Shown here one piece after another: positions 55,526-64,000 of a stretch of 64,000 nt of DNA. The DNA comes from Zasmidium citrigriseum. Taxonomy: Eukaryota; Ascomycota; Dothideomycetes; Mycosphaerellales; Mycosphaerellaceae. How positions within the stretch are numbered: position 1 is the first letter of the stretch; each line of letters begins with the position of its first letter. Below the pieces are notes generated by a model. The model made no database searches. It worked only from the letters and a program-made list of their open reading frames with translations, and was not told the DNA's origin. The DNA is taken from positions 372,001 through 436,000 of the forward strand of contig NHNW01000025.1 of assembly GCA_002786025.1 (NCBI GenBank). The letters run 5' to 3'. The translations under genes were made by a program, and so were the position numbers.

Positions 55526-56322
55526 ATGCCAGGACGTCTAGAAGGAAAGATTGCCATTGTGACAGGCGGAGGTGGAGGTTTTGGAAAGGGAATCGCACAA
55601 AAGTTCCTGGACGAAGGCGCCAAGGTCATCATTGCAGATTTCGTTGAGGAAGTGGGCAAGAAGACGGCTGAGGAGCTTGGCTGCGAATTCCACCGCACCG
55701 ACGTGTCCAAGCGGGAAGACTGGGAATCTATCAAGAAGTTCGTGGACGAGAAGTTTGGCCGAGTGGACTGCATCGTCAACAATGCTGGCACAACCTACCG
55801 AAACAAGCCAACGAACGATGTGACGGACGACGACTTCGACAAGGTGTTCGCTGTCAATGTGAAGTCGATTTACTACTCGGCCAATGTCTTGGTGCCTTAT
55901 ATCCAGGAGAAGAAGAATGCGGCGTCTTTCGTGACTATTGCGTCGACTGCAGGGATTCGACCAAGACCCGGTTTGACGTGGTATAATGCATCCAAGGTGA
56001 GTGATCCGCTCGAGATCTGAGGTACGATTACTGAGCTCTCATCCAGGCCGCCGTGATCAACGCATCTCGAACGATGGGTGTGGAATACGCCAAGGACAAC
56101 ATTCGATTCAATACCGTCTGCCCAGTCGTTGGCTTGGGCACTGGTCTGACCGATTTCTTCTTGGGCAAGCCAGAGAATGAGAAGACGTTCATGGCCACAG
56201 TACCCATGGGTCGTGGCTCTACGCCGAGAGATGTAGGCAATACATGTGCCTTCCTTTGCTCAGATGAAGCAGACTTCTTGACGGGTATCGATGTGCCTGT
56301 TGATGGTGGTCGCTGTGTATAA
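55526..56322 (+). CDS. Short-chain dehydrogenase/reductase 2
   Basis: Coding join 55526-55996 and 56047-56322 (248 aa), with one 50 bp intron. The cofactor loop is TGGGGGFGKG and the acidic residue after the second strand (IIADF) favours NAD(H). The structural motif is VNNAGTTY. The catalytic residues are Ser in IASTAG and Tyr/Lys in WYNASK, at the splice junction. It resembles bacterial-type 3-oxoacyl reductase or glucose/levodione dehydrogenase-like SDRs more than the polyol SDRs beside it. It lies in the same orientation as the kinase gene, 330 bp downstream. Its step in the pathway is unknown. Confidence 0.88.
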
Positions 56323-56390
56323 TTATGTACAAGCTGAGAAGGGATCTGTTCATGGTTGCTCTGTCGTTCGTAAGGAAGGCCTCACTAGGC

Positions 56391-56832
56391 TCATTCGACG
56401 TCGTCAGTCTCAGTATCGATAAATGGTATCGCCAGAGCGTTCAAGCCCGCCCAAAAGACTTCCCACATGGCCACAGTCCGCATCTGAACACCGTCCTTCC
56501 AAAAGACATATGCTGCAAGTAGACGAAGTCCTATGTTGATGCTCAGAGCTTTGCGATACATGCCGGGCTGACCAGCCGCGAGCATGAAGTAGGTGCCCAT
56601 CGTGATGAGCTGCAGACTGTCAAAGCATCAGCTCCAGTCGTGACGAGCATGTTCATGTGCGTGGAACGAGCCTCGAGCTGTGTATGACCTGCGCCGGTGT
56701 GCCACCGAAACCCATTGGCTCCGCCATCTCCATGAACTTGCTGGGGCTTACTAGTGCGTAGAGTCCTCCGGCCGCCGTCATTCCGCCCTGCAGGAGGAAG
56801 GCCGCCGGAGGAATGTTTTTCAGGAGGCTCAT
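56391..56832 (-). CDS. Small integral membrane protein (DUF4267-like)
   Basis: Best reading: complement of join 56391-56609 and 56668-56832 (127 aa), with a 58 bp intron. The donor GTTCCA is poor, and GTCATA at about 56688 is an alternative giving a shorter exon. Three to four hydrophobic stretches are visible: AAFLLQGGMTAAGGLYALV, ITMGTYFMLAAGQ, INIGLRLLAAYVFW and MWEVFWAGLNALAI. The layout recalls small uncharacterised fungal membrane proteins (DUF4267, tentative). An upstream Met at 56967 would add 45 residues that look like leader. It ends 69 bp from the stop of SDR 2. Whether it takes part in the cluster is unclear. Confidence 0.65.
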
Positions 56833-57364
56833 ACCGTCGTCTCGAAGTACCTGTACGCGTTGATGGATCTCGATATTATTACTCTTGGGTGTCGTGTCAA
56901 AGGCAGAACGCGCATAAGCTGAGGGTGGAAGACGCGCGCTGGTGGTCCTCGTCTCGAGGCCAGACATTCACTCCCCGAAACGAGCCAAGCATGGGGAGCC
57001 CCACTTGGTACATTGTCGCTCAGACATCACCTCGCAGCACCATGCTCGCTCACACTGCTGCTCCACGTGGAGTCGCGGACGGCGGCAAGAAGGACCACGC
57101 CTCGGTGCTTGCGCCATGTCAATCATGTCTTCCTGTTCCTCTTTCCAGCCTTTCCCTCCTACCCGCGGCCAAGCCACCCGTGAGTTTGCGTCTCGGTCCT
57201 ATTCAAGCTCTTCTACATACTTAAGCGGCCAATCCCTCATAACTGTAAGTCACGAACACTTTCTCCAACGCCCTGCCCTCTCAAGCCTGCTCCTCGAAAG
57301 ATACCGGCGATCCACAGCCTTGCCTTCGTTTCGTCCTGTCCTTACCCAGTCCACCTCACTCACA
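56833..57364. other. Divergent region between small membrane protein and SDR 3
   Basis: About 530 bp, probably both promoters and leaders. The open plus-strand frame running into SDR 3 from 56942 is leader sequence, not conserved protein. A C/T-rich stretch (CTTTCCCTCCTACCC) lies near 57150. Confidence 0.45.
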
Positions 57365-58307
57365 ATGGTCAACGCAGTACCCTTAGAAAACGGCGGCCCA
57401 GCTAACGGCCACACCGACGGCAACGCAATGGACACCGAACAGAACGAGATCACTCCGGTCCTCTCGACCCTTCCTCCCCCAGACTTCGACTGGCAAATAT
57501 CACTCAAAGACAAGGTCATTGCCATCACCGGTGCGAACAGAGGCATTGGTCTCGGCATTGCGGAAGTATGCCTCGCCAACGGAGCCAAGGTCGTCTATTC
57601 GCTCGACCTGATGGAGCCTTCAGAAGACTTTGAGGGATTGGCGAAGAAGAACCAGGGACGATTCAAGTACAAGCAGATGGATGTCACAAACGAGGGGAGC
57701 GTCAAGAAGGTCGTTGACGAGATCGTTGAGGCGGAGGGTGCTATCCACGGCATGGTCTGCAATGCTGGCATGACCAAACACCAGCCCGCTTTGGACTTCA
57801 CCATGGAGCAAGTACGGAAACTGTTCGAGCTGAATGTGTTCGGTGTGTGGAACTGTGCTACTGCGGCAGCACGCAAGTTCATTGAGCTCGGCATCAAGGG
57901 CTCGATCGTTTGCACTGCTTCCATGACTTCGTACCGACCAAACCGTGCCGCACCTTCGGCGCCTTACGGTGGTACCAAGGCTGCCGTGCGGAACATGACG
58001 CACACTCTTGCTATGGAGTGGGCACAGCACGGCATCAGAATCAACAGCATCAGCCCTGGTTTCGTCAAGACGGTATGCTGCAACAAAGCCTTATTCTTTG
58101 GATCAATGCTAACGAATATCTCAGGCTATGACCTACTACGTCGAGCGAAGCCCCGATTGGGGAACCAAGATGAAGTACTACGGTGGTATGCCTCGCCTGG
58201 CTCTGCCCCAAGAGCTAGGAGGCGCATACGTCTACCTCCTTTCTGACCAGGCATCATACACCACTGGCATCGACATCCCAATCGCTGGTATCGTCGGAGC
58301 CTGGTAG
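57365..58307 (+). CDS. Short-chain dehydrogenase/reductase 3 (arabinitol/sorbose reductase-like)
   Basis: Coding join 57365-58072 and 58125-58307 (296 aa), with one 52 bp intron. A hydrophilic N-terminus of about 45 residues precedes the cofactor loop TGANRGIGLG. The structural motif is CNAGMTKHQPALDF, and the catalytic residues are Ser in CTASMTSYRPN and Tyr/Lys in YGGTK. The C-terminal GGAYVYLLSDQASYTTGID is typical of fungal D-arabinitol or sorbose reductase-like SDRs. It is a close paralogue of SDR 4 next door, which shares long runs such as RNMTHTLAMEWAQ. The oxidised strand-2 residue (SLDL) hints at NAD(H). Substrate unknown. Confidence 0.88.
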
Positions 58308-58878
58308 ATCAAAAATTTACGACATGCATTTCCAGGCGCAAAATTTCGGGGGAAAGCCAGCAAAGCTGTAGCAATTCTAGATATGATACCACAGAACGAA
58401 ACAATCATCTTCTGCAAAGTTCGGAACGTTCTTCGCGTTTGCATGTGAAGCTGTCTTGGCTGTCACAAGATTTCGATACGAGATAGCTTCCCCAGAGCCA
58501 CTGATGAGCGATTTAGCCTTCGTGTGGGAGAACCAAGTGCCGGAGGCGCATGCGTTCCCGTTGTGACTTGCATGAAGGGTGCAGTAGCCCCAGTTCGCTT
58601 CCCCGTGGGTGCAAGCCTCGTCTCGATCGCACACTCAGGCCTGAGGACAACCACGTTCCCTGTGCGCTTGCACGATCCGTCCCGTCGATGGGGTCGAGAG
58701 TTTGGACGAGGTGCTGGTGCCGATTGGACGATTCCCCTGGTTCTATTGTGAGGCTCTGGGGTGATGTGAAGGTTGGATGTTCGTAACGACGACCACATAC
58801 ATCTACTTTACTTTATATTCAGGCTGTTCTGCCACTGCACACAACATTCCATCGATCATATCTACAGTCTCGTTCACA
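58308..58878. other. Intergenic region between SDR 3 and SDR 4
   Basis: About 570 bp; TTTATATT at 58812-58819 lies about 60 bp before the SDR 4 start codon. No gene is supported. Confidence 0.4.
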
Positions 58879-59943
58879 ATGGCTTCTTCAAGCGCCAGCA
58901 CTCCCCAGAAACAAATCAACCTCTCTGGCAAAGTGATCGCCATCACAGGAGGTTCGCCTCTCAACTCCTCCCCTCTTCCAAGACAACCCCCTCTAACAAT
59001 CTGCAGCAAACCGTGGCATAGGTCTCGGCATAGCGGACTGCTGCCTCTCCAATGATGCCGCAGCAGTGTACTCAATCGACATCGGCGACACAGGCGACGA
59101 ATTCGCCGCCATCTCGAAACAATACCCCGGCAAACTGCACGCAATCAAAGCGGACGTGACCAAGGAAGCCAACATCACCGAAGCCGTCGATCAGATTCTC
59201 AAGGAAGCTGGGGGCTTGCATGGCATGGTGGTGAATGCTGGACGGACGAAGCATAAGCCCGCGTTGGACTTTACCACGGAGGAGATTGAGCAGCTGTGGA
59301 ACATCAACGTATTTTTTGAGGTCCTCCATATGTACATTTTGTCCTTGGCTGACTTTGTGCATAGCTCTACGGCTCGTTCTACTGCGCTCGTGTCGCCGCC
59401 AGGGCTTTCATCAAGCAGAACGTCAAGGGATCCATCGTCTTCACGGCATCCATGGCTTCGTATCGGCCGAATAAGGTATGTACAAGCTCCAGATTCCGGA
59501 TTGCTGACCAATATATTTACAATTTGTATAGAGGGTGCCGTCAGCGCCGTATGGTGCGTCCAAAGCTGGAGTGAGGAATATGACGCACACTTTGGTAAGT
59601 CGTATCTCGTTTGGGTCGATATGTCTTCTGACCAGGAGCAGGCCATGGAGTGGGCTCAGTACGGCATCCGTGTGAATTCCGTTTCTCCAGGACTGGTCAA
59701 GACGGCCATGACCTATTGGGTACCTCAGCAGCCCGACTGGGAACAGCAGCTGAAGTACTATGGCGGCATTCCAAGGCTGGCTGAAGTCGAAGAACTCGGA
59801 GGCGCGTATGTGTATCTCCTGAGTGATGCTGCGAGCTATACCACATCGATCGATATTCCAGTGAACGGCGTTATCGGCAGTAAGTGCAGTGAGACCTTCC
59901 AATTTCTGCAGAGCGCAAGCTGATGTGATGTCCAGTCTGCTAG
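58879..59943 (+). CDS. Short-chain dehydrogenase/reductase 4 (paralogue of SDR 3)
   Basis: Coding join of six exons: 58879-58951, 59007-59308, 59365-59475, 59532-59594, 59642-59879, 59936-59943 (264 aa). The first donor is GTTCGC, an unusual start, but the junction restores TGANRGIGLG. Catalytic motifs are VNAGRTKHKPALDF, TASMASYRPN and YGASK. The final exon codes only two residues and the stop, ending in GVIGIC. It shares most of its length with SDR 3 yet has no intron in the same place. The acceptor before AMEW has a competing CAG six bases earlier. Function is likely the same reaction type as SDR 3, perhaps with another substrate or cofactor preference. Confidence 0.85.
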
Positions 59944-60033
59944 CTCAGCTCCGCATTGGCGTCAAACGCAGGATCCAAGAAACCTGGGCAAGTGGTAACG
60001 CAACTGAGAGCATAGTCTGCGGTGGTTGAAGGC

Positions 60034-62356
60034 CTAGCCAGGCCTCTGCTTCGACCACTCCTGCTGGAGCTCCTCTCCAAGATTGGTGTTGACAGGCCAA
60101 CCAGTGTGAGATTGATGATCTTCAATCAACTCAACGATGCAGGCACGCTTCGCCTCATCGTTGCAGAAGAGCCCGGCAGCAAATAGACATTGCGTAGACA
60201 TAAAGCGAGATGCATCATCATTCAATTTCAACGCAATGCCTCCGATCGTGTCGATGCAATCGGTGATGATCCTGTCCCTGGCCATGTACTCCAGGTATCC
60301 GTTTGCTGCAGGCTGGTGGATCAAAAGCAAAATCCTGGCCATGCAGTACATTTGGAGGGCCGTACCAAACGCAGATGGGTTGATCCAGAGTGGCCTGAAA
60401 GCTCTATTGGATGGCCCTTCGACCGGAAGCGGACCAAAATGAACGCTGATGTTACTTCGCCACTCATCCAGCATGTTGAGTAGTGTGTTGGCTTTGAGAA
60501 TGCGTGTGGGCAGGTCTTGATCCCCTTGCTTCTTCTCTTCCATAGAGGCGTAATTGACAGCCTGGGCAAGGATGTAGATGACCTTGGATGCCATGTCCCA
60601 CATGTCCATTGCCTGATACGATTTCGTCGGTTTGAAGAAGCTGAAACAACGCCGGTGTTCGCGGAATGCAGCCCAGACATCCTGTCGTAGCCACGCCCAC
60701 CAGATGGCTTGCTCAAGACCTCCGGACTCACCATTGATTTCACGACTGCGCTGGATCCAGAAGACTCCTTTTAGGTGCCGCTCCCAGCCATTGCCAGCGC
60801 CGTCTATCATTTCGTACTTGCTGACGATCAACACCGTTGCAAGCAGTTCGAGGCTGTTCTTGTAGGATGTGAAGCGCATTGCTGTTTGCAAGTACTGCAA
60901 CGTCTCGTAATAGTACTGTACGGCCAGCGTCCGATCAATATTGGCCTCGCCGCTGTTCATAGGCTTGATCGACAGGTGCCTGGCACCCAGCGCCAGAATG
61001 GCTTTCATCAAGCCCTCGTTTTGCAATGCGAGGTGAGGTACAAAAGTGGAGAAGTGCTTCATTGGATCGAATAGATCAATCCATGAGCTCACCCCGTTGA
61101 CGAAACGTTCGAACATGTCGTACTCGTGACCTTTGAGCTGCATGGGCTCGAGCGCTTGCCAGAATTGACGTTCATCCGTGGAGCCATTTGGACCGTTCAA
61201 GGATGGTGAGATAGCGGATATCTGGAGAAGCTTGGAGGGATTCTGCAGGGCCACGGCGTCGGCGAATACCCCATGTGGATGGCCTGCAGGTCGATGTGCT
61301 ATGTCCTGCCGTATGTTAGGCTATGCTTTCGAGCTCGTCTCGTGGCAACAGTAGGAGTAAGTTTGGAAATTGTGGGACGTTGCTACGTTCAAATGGACTT
61401 ACCTGGATAGACACGCCCTCGGGATGAATCTCGTAACGGCGTGCGAGAGCAGCATCGCTAAGAGTCTCGAGTGAAGAGGGATCCAAGCTTGCATGTGCCG
61501 CGTCTCCAGCCAAGAGACCGAACCATCTCAATGGTGCAACCTCCGTGCCGTACCCCGTGGAGTTGGAGTAGTTGCTCTGCGGGCTAGTGATCTGTAGGCC
61601 ATCGTCCGTTGGCGTCGCAGGCCATTGCTTAGACGACGACCTCGTCTCTGTGTCAGTCGAAAAGCTGGCTCGTTTCGACGGTCGTATATCCGAATTGGAC
61701 GATATGCTCGGACGAGACCTCTGATTTACGGGTGACGGAGCACTGGCGCTGGTAGCCACAGAAGCTGTCGAGTTGTGCCGTACTTGGCCATTCTCGATGG
61801 CTGTGTCGATCTCAGAAGGCAGAGATCCGTACACGCATGGACGATTGCCCTTCGAACAAGGACCACAGACGGGCTTCACCTCGTCGCATTTCATGTGACG
61901 TTTCCTGCAGACGGCACTGAATGGCAAGTTAGCTGTGCCATATGTTGAACATGGTCGATGCCCAGAATAGATTACGGAGCTGGATCGATGACCAGGGCAG
62001 TGCTTCGAGCAAGACAGAATCTGGCAGACTGCCTTCTACATTCATGTCCTTTGCTCGAAGCAAACCTTGTCATTGGCTGCATAGATGAAGACACGGTGCC
62101 TTCAAGGGCTGAATTTTTGATACGGCATTGGGTCTAATGCGATGTCTCCAATGAGGAGCCATATGATCCACTGCCATGCGGTATGCAAAGGTGACGTCTT
62201 GAATATGGCAAAATGTTCTACTCACCATCCTGTTGTCGTTCGTAGCCCGCGGCCACGAGACTTTCGGGGCTTGCGAATGGCACCCGAACCCGAAGAGGCG
62301 GACTGGGTGGACGACGGCGGCGGCTGCTGCTGGTGATGTTGCACGTCCGGCTCCAT
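60034..62356 (-). CDS. Zn2Cys6 transcription factor 2 (fungal TF domain 2 type)
   Basis: Coding complement of join 60034-61305, 61403-61916, 62226-62356 (638 aa). The first intron is 309 bp and the second 97 bp. The zinc cluster GCAVCRKRHMKCDEVKPVCGPCSKGNRPC spans the first junction: the codon of the first Cys is split TG|T. Exon 1 is Gln/Pro/Ser-rich, then RTTTG. A long Ser-rich linker is followed by the regulatory domain (LGARHLSIKPMNSGE, WWAWLRQDVWAAFREH), as in the Acr2/ARCA-like group. It lies between SDR 4 (90 bp from its stop) and the MFS gene, so it is a strong candidate for local control. The exon 3 acceptor was chosen by frame. Confidence 0.85.
62001..62062. repeat. Hairpin-forming inverted repeat inside a regulator intron
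   Basis: TGCTTCGAGCAA at 62001-62012 is the exact reverse complement of TTGCTCGAAGCA at 62051-62062, with a 38-base loop that itself contains a small inverted pair (GGCAG and CTGCC). It lies in the unusually long first intron of transcription factor 2. Its role, if any, is unknown. Confidence 0.6.
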
Positions 62357-63079
62357 GGCGTCGTCTCAGCACGTCTCCATCGTCGTCCGTGGCGAGTCCA
62401 GGTCGCACAGAGGTGTGCTCGAGGCGAGGGAGGCCAGAGATGAGACGACGTCGCGCGCTCGCGTGGTGCCCCAGATTTGCTGGTCACGAGGAGCGCCTGC
62501 CCTTCCTTGTCTTCTTCCTCCCGCCCGCCTGTTCCCTCCGCTCCCCTCATCCCGGCCCTCCACTGCTTGGCAACGGCTCGGCTGAGAGCTTGACCTCGTG
62601 TCTCCGCGTGGTCGGTCGCGCGCGTGCCTCGACACGAGGTTGCCATGCAACTCTCCGGCGGCGACTGAACTTCGGCAGCTCCATCTCGCCTGACTCGTCT
62701 GGGCCGAAGAACGGATCTGTTCGCGAAGAACCTGCGCTGCTGGCGGCACGGCATCCACCCTGACTGGCTCAATGTGGATTCCCCATGCCTGTTCCATGGG
62801 GCAGGCATTGCACGCGGAGACGCCTCAATTCTCCACGCTGGTGGCACCAGGTAGCCTGATGCATGCCGGTGTTCCATGACCGCATCCAGCCCAGCGTACA
62901 CTGGCCTGTATATCATGGTTGTCGTCGAACCGTACAACGTGTCGTTGTGAGAACCCATCCCCTACCCAGCAGCTTCTTTCTTGGGACCCCTTGCATCACC
63001 TCGTCCAACAACCCATCCTCTATTCGTTGGGTGTAAGAGTTTTCACCTATCAACATTGTCGACGCCAACACCACCCACC
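62357..63079. promoter_or_regulatory. Bidirectional promoter between regulator 2 and the MFS gene
   Basis: About 720 bp separate two divergent start codons, so both promoters are here. Overlapping open frames on both strands carry no family motif and reflect GC-rich composition between 62380 and 62760. Confidence 0.4.
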
Positions 63080-64000
63080 ATGTCTTCCTTGGACGAGGTC
63101 AAGCAGAAAGATGTCGAGCTCGTCGAGGAGAGCACCAGCCACGATGAGGAGAGAGCAAGAGAAGAAAAGGCGCTTGTGCGCAAGATCGACCTATACCTGC
63201 TGCCGACCATGTGGGTGATGTATCTACTGTCCTACATGGATGTGAGTACTCTCAACGCAACGAGTAGGGGATCAATGTCTAACGAAATTCTAGAGAACCA
63301 ACATCGGTAACGCGAAAGTTGCCGGTATGACGGACGACCTCGACATGGATTCGAACGAGTACTCCATCAGTTTGGTCGTCTTCTTCATCACATACGTTCT
63401 GTTTGAGGTGCCCTCCAACCTCATCCTGGCCAAGACCCGACCGTCCATCTTCCTGGCCACTATCATGGCGCTTTGGGGCGTTGTCACATGCTGCATGGCC
63501 AAGGTGGAGACATACGGACAGCTCGTTGCGTTGCGTGTCATTGTCGGCATCCTGGAGGTAATGCCCACAATAGAAGCTACCTCATGCTTTGCGATATACG
63601 TGCTGACTGGTGGCTTCGCAGGCTGGTTTTGCGCCCGGCATTTTGCTGATTTTGTCCAGCTGGTACAAAAAGCATGAGCAATCGAAGCGATTCGCCGTCT
63701 ACATCGTGAGTTTCAACACTCTGTGTGCGAGACGCAATACGGCTGACCATTTTCCTCCCTGTAGTCCGCTGCTGTTCTATCGGGAGCTTTCGGCGGTATC
63801 ATTGCCGGAGGAATCACAGGAAGTCTCGAAGGACGATACGGAATCCGAGGATGGGTAAGTCTAAAGGGCAGAAGCCATACCCTCGCATGTCTGAGACATA
63901 TACTGACCTTCTGCCCTTTACTTTAAATAGAGATGGCTCTTTATCGTCGAAGGCGCTGCGACCGTGGGATGGGCTATCTTCTCCGCGTTCATCTTGCCAG
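63080..64000 (+). CDS. MFS transporter, anion:cation symporter type (DAL5/TNA1-like), cut by right edge
   Basis: Coding join 63080-63241, 63294-63557, 63622-63705, 63765-63854, 63931 onward; the C-terminal part lies outside. Five exons of short introns are visible. Sequence LYLLPTMWVMYLLSYMDRTN (helix 1) and RTNIGNAKVAGM, then YSISLVVFFITYVLFEVPSN, VEVPSN-type turn and GILEAGFAPGILLILSSWYKKHEQ match the fungal allantoate/nicotinate permease family, as does GRYGIRGWRWLFIVEGAATV. Family members carry organic anions such as allantoate, nicotinate, biotin or tartrate. The substrate is unknown. It is divergent from regulator 2. Confidence 0.88.

Noticed and set aside
62218..62958. Reverse-strand frame of 246 codons upstream of regulator 2
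   Set aside because: It is in a different phase from the zinc-cluster exon, is Arg/Pro-rich by GC bias, and covers a divergent promoter.

Overview
This is nuclear DNA of a filamentous ascomycete. The genes are compact, with short introns (about 47-70 bp) that have GT..AG ends and CTAAC or CTGAC branch sites. The gene content is typically fungal: Zn2Cys6 and bZIP regulators, a ferric reductase, a fungal tRNA ligase, DUF3602/PAR32-like and yippee proteins, and MFS permeases. The overall style fits a Dothideomycete, but I cannot fix genus or species. I found no rRNA, tRNA, CRISPR or autonomous transposon. Exon structures below come from reading splice sites and family conservation by eye, not from a gene finder.

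Layout. Positions 1-36 kb are mostly housekeeping genes on both strands: ferric reductase (1.2-3.8 kb), a zinc-finger plus RRM protein (4.4-7.2), the Arp2/3 subunit ARPC4 (8.0-8.7), an F-box-like protein (9.2-10.4), a kynurenine-type aminotransferase (10.4-11.9), a second short F-box-like protein, an alpha/beta hydrolase, a triple-KH RNA-binding protein, yippee, two small conserved proteins, a beta-lactamase-fold hydrolase, a polytopic membrane protein, a bZIP factor, a secreted eight-cysteine hydrophobin-like protein with a basic tail, an unknown conserved protein, APQ12, tubulin cofactor E and tRNA ligase. Positions 36.7-43.3 kb hold one giant, largely disordered protein of about 2056 residues. 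It is built from repeated tryptophan/acidic/lysine modules and ends in a charged helix.

Positions 43.9 to 64.0 kb look like one catabolic gene cluster: a Zn2Cys6 regulator, a nine-exon sugar porter, a zinc polyol dehydrogenase, an SDR, a class II ketose-bisphosphate aldolase, a dihydroxyacetone kinase, a second SDR, a small membrane protein, two tandem paralogous SDRs, a second Zn2Cys6 regulator, and an anion:cation-symporter-type MFS permease cut by the right edge. The simplest reading is uptake of a sugar, polyol or related compound, redox interconversion to a ketose, retro-aldol cleavage, and recovery of dihydroxyacetone as DHAP. The substrate is unknown. This is the best candidate in the window for an undescribed system.

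A second unusual element is a foldback repeat of about 140-150 bp, present three times (945-1085, 9091-9236, 43521-43672). All copies have the same orientation and each lies directly upstream of a plus-strand gene. The copy at 9.1 kb abuts the F-box gene start codon.
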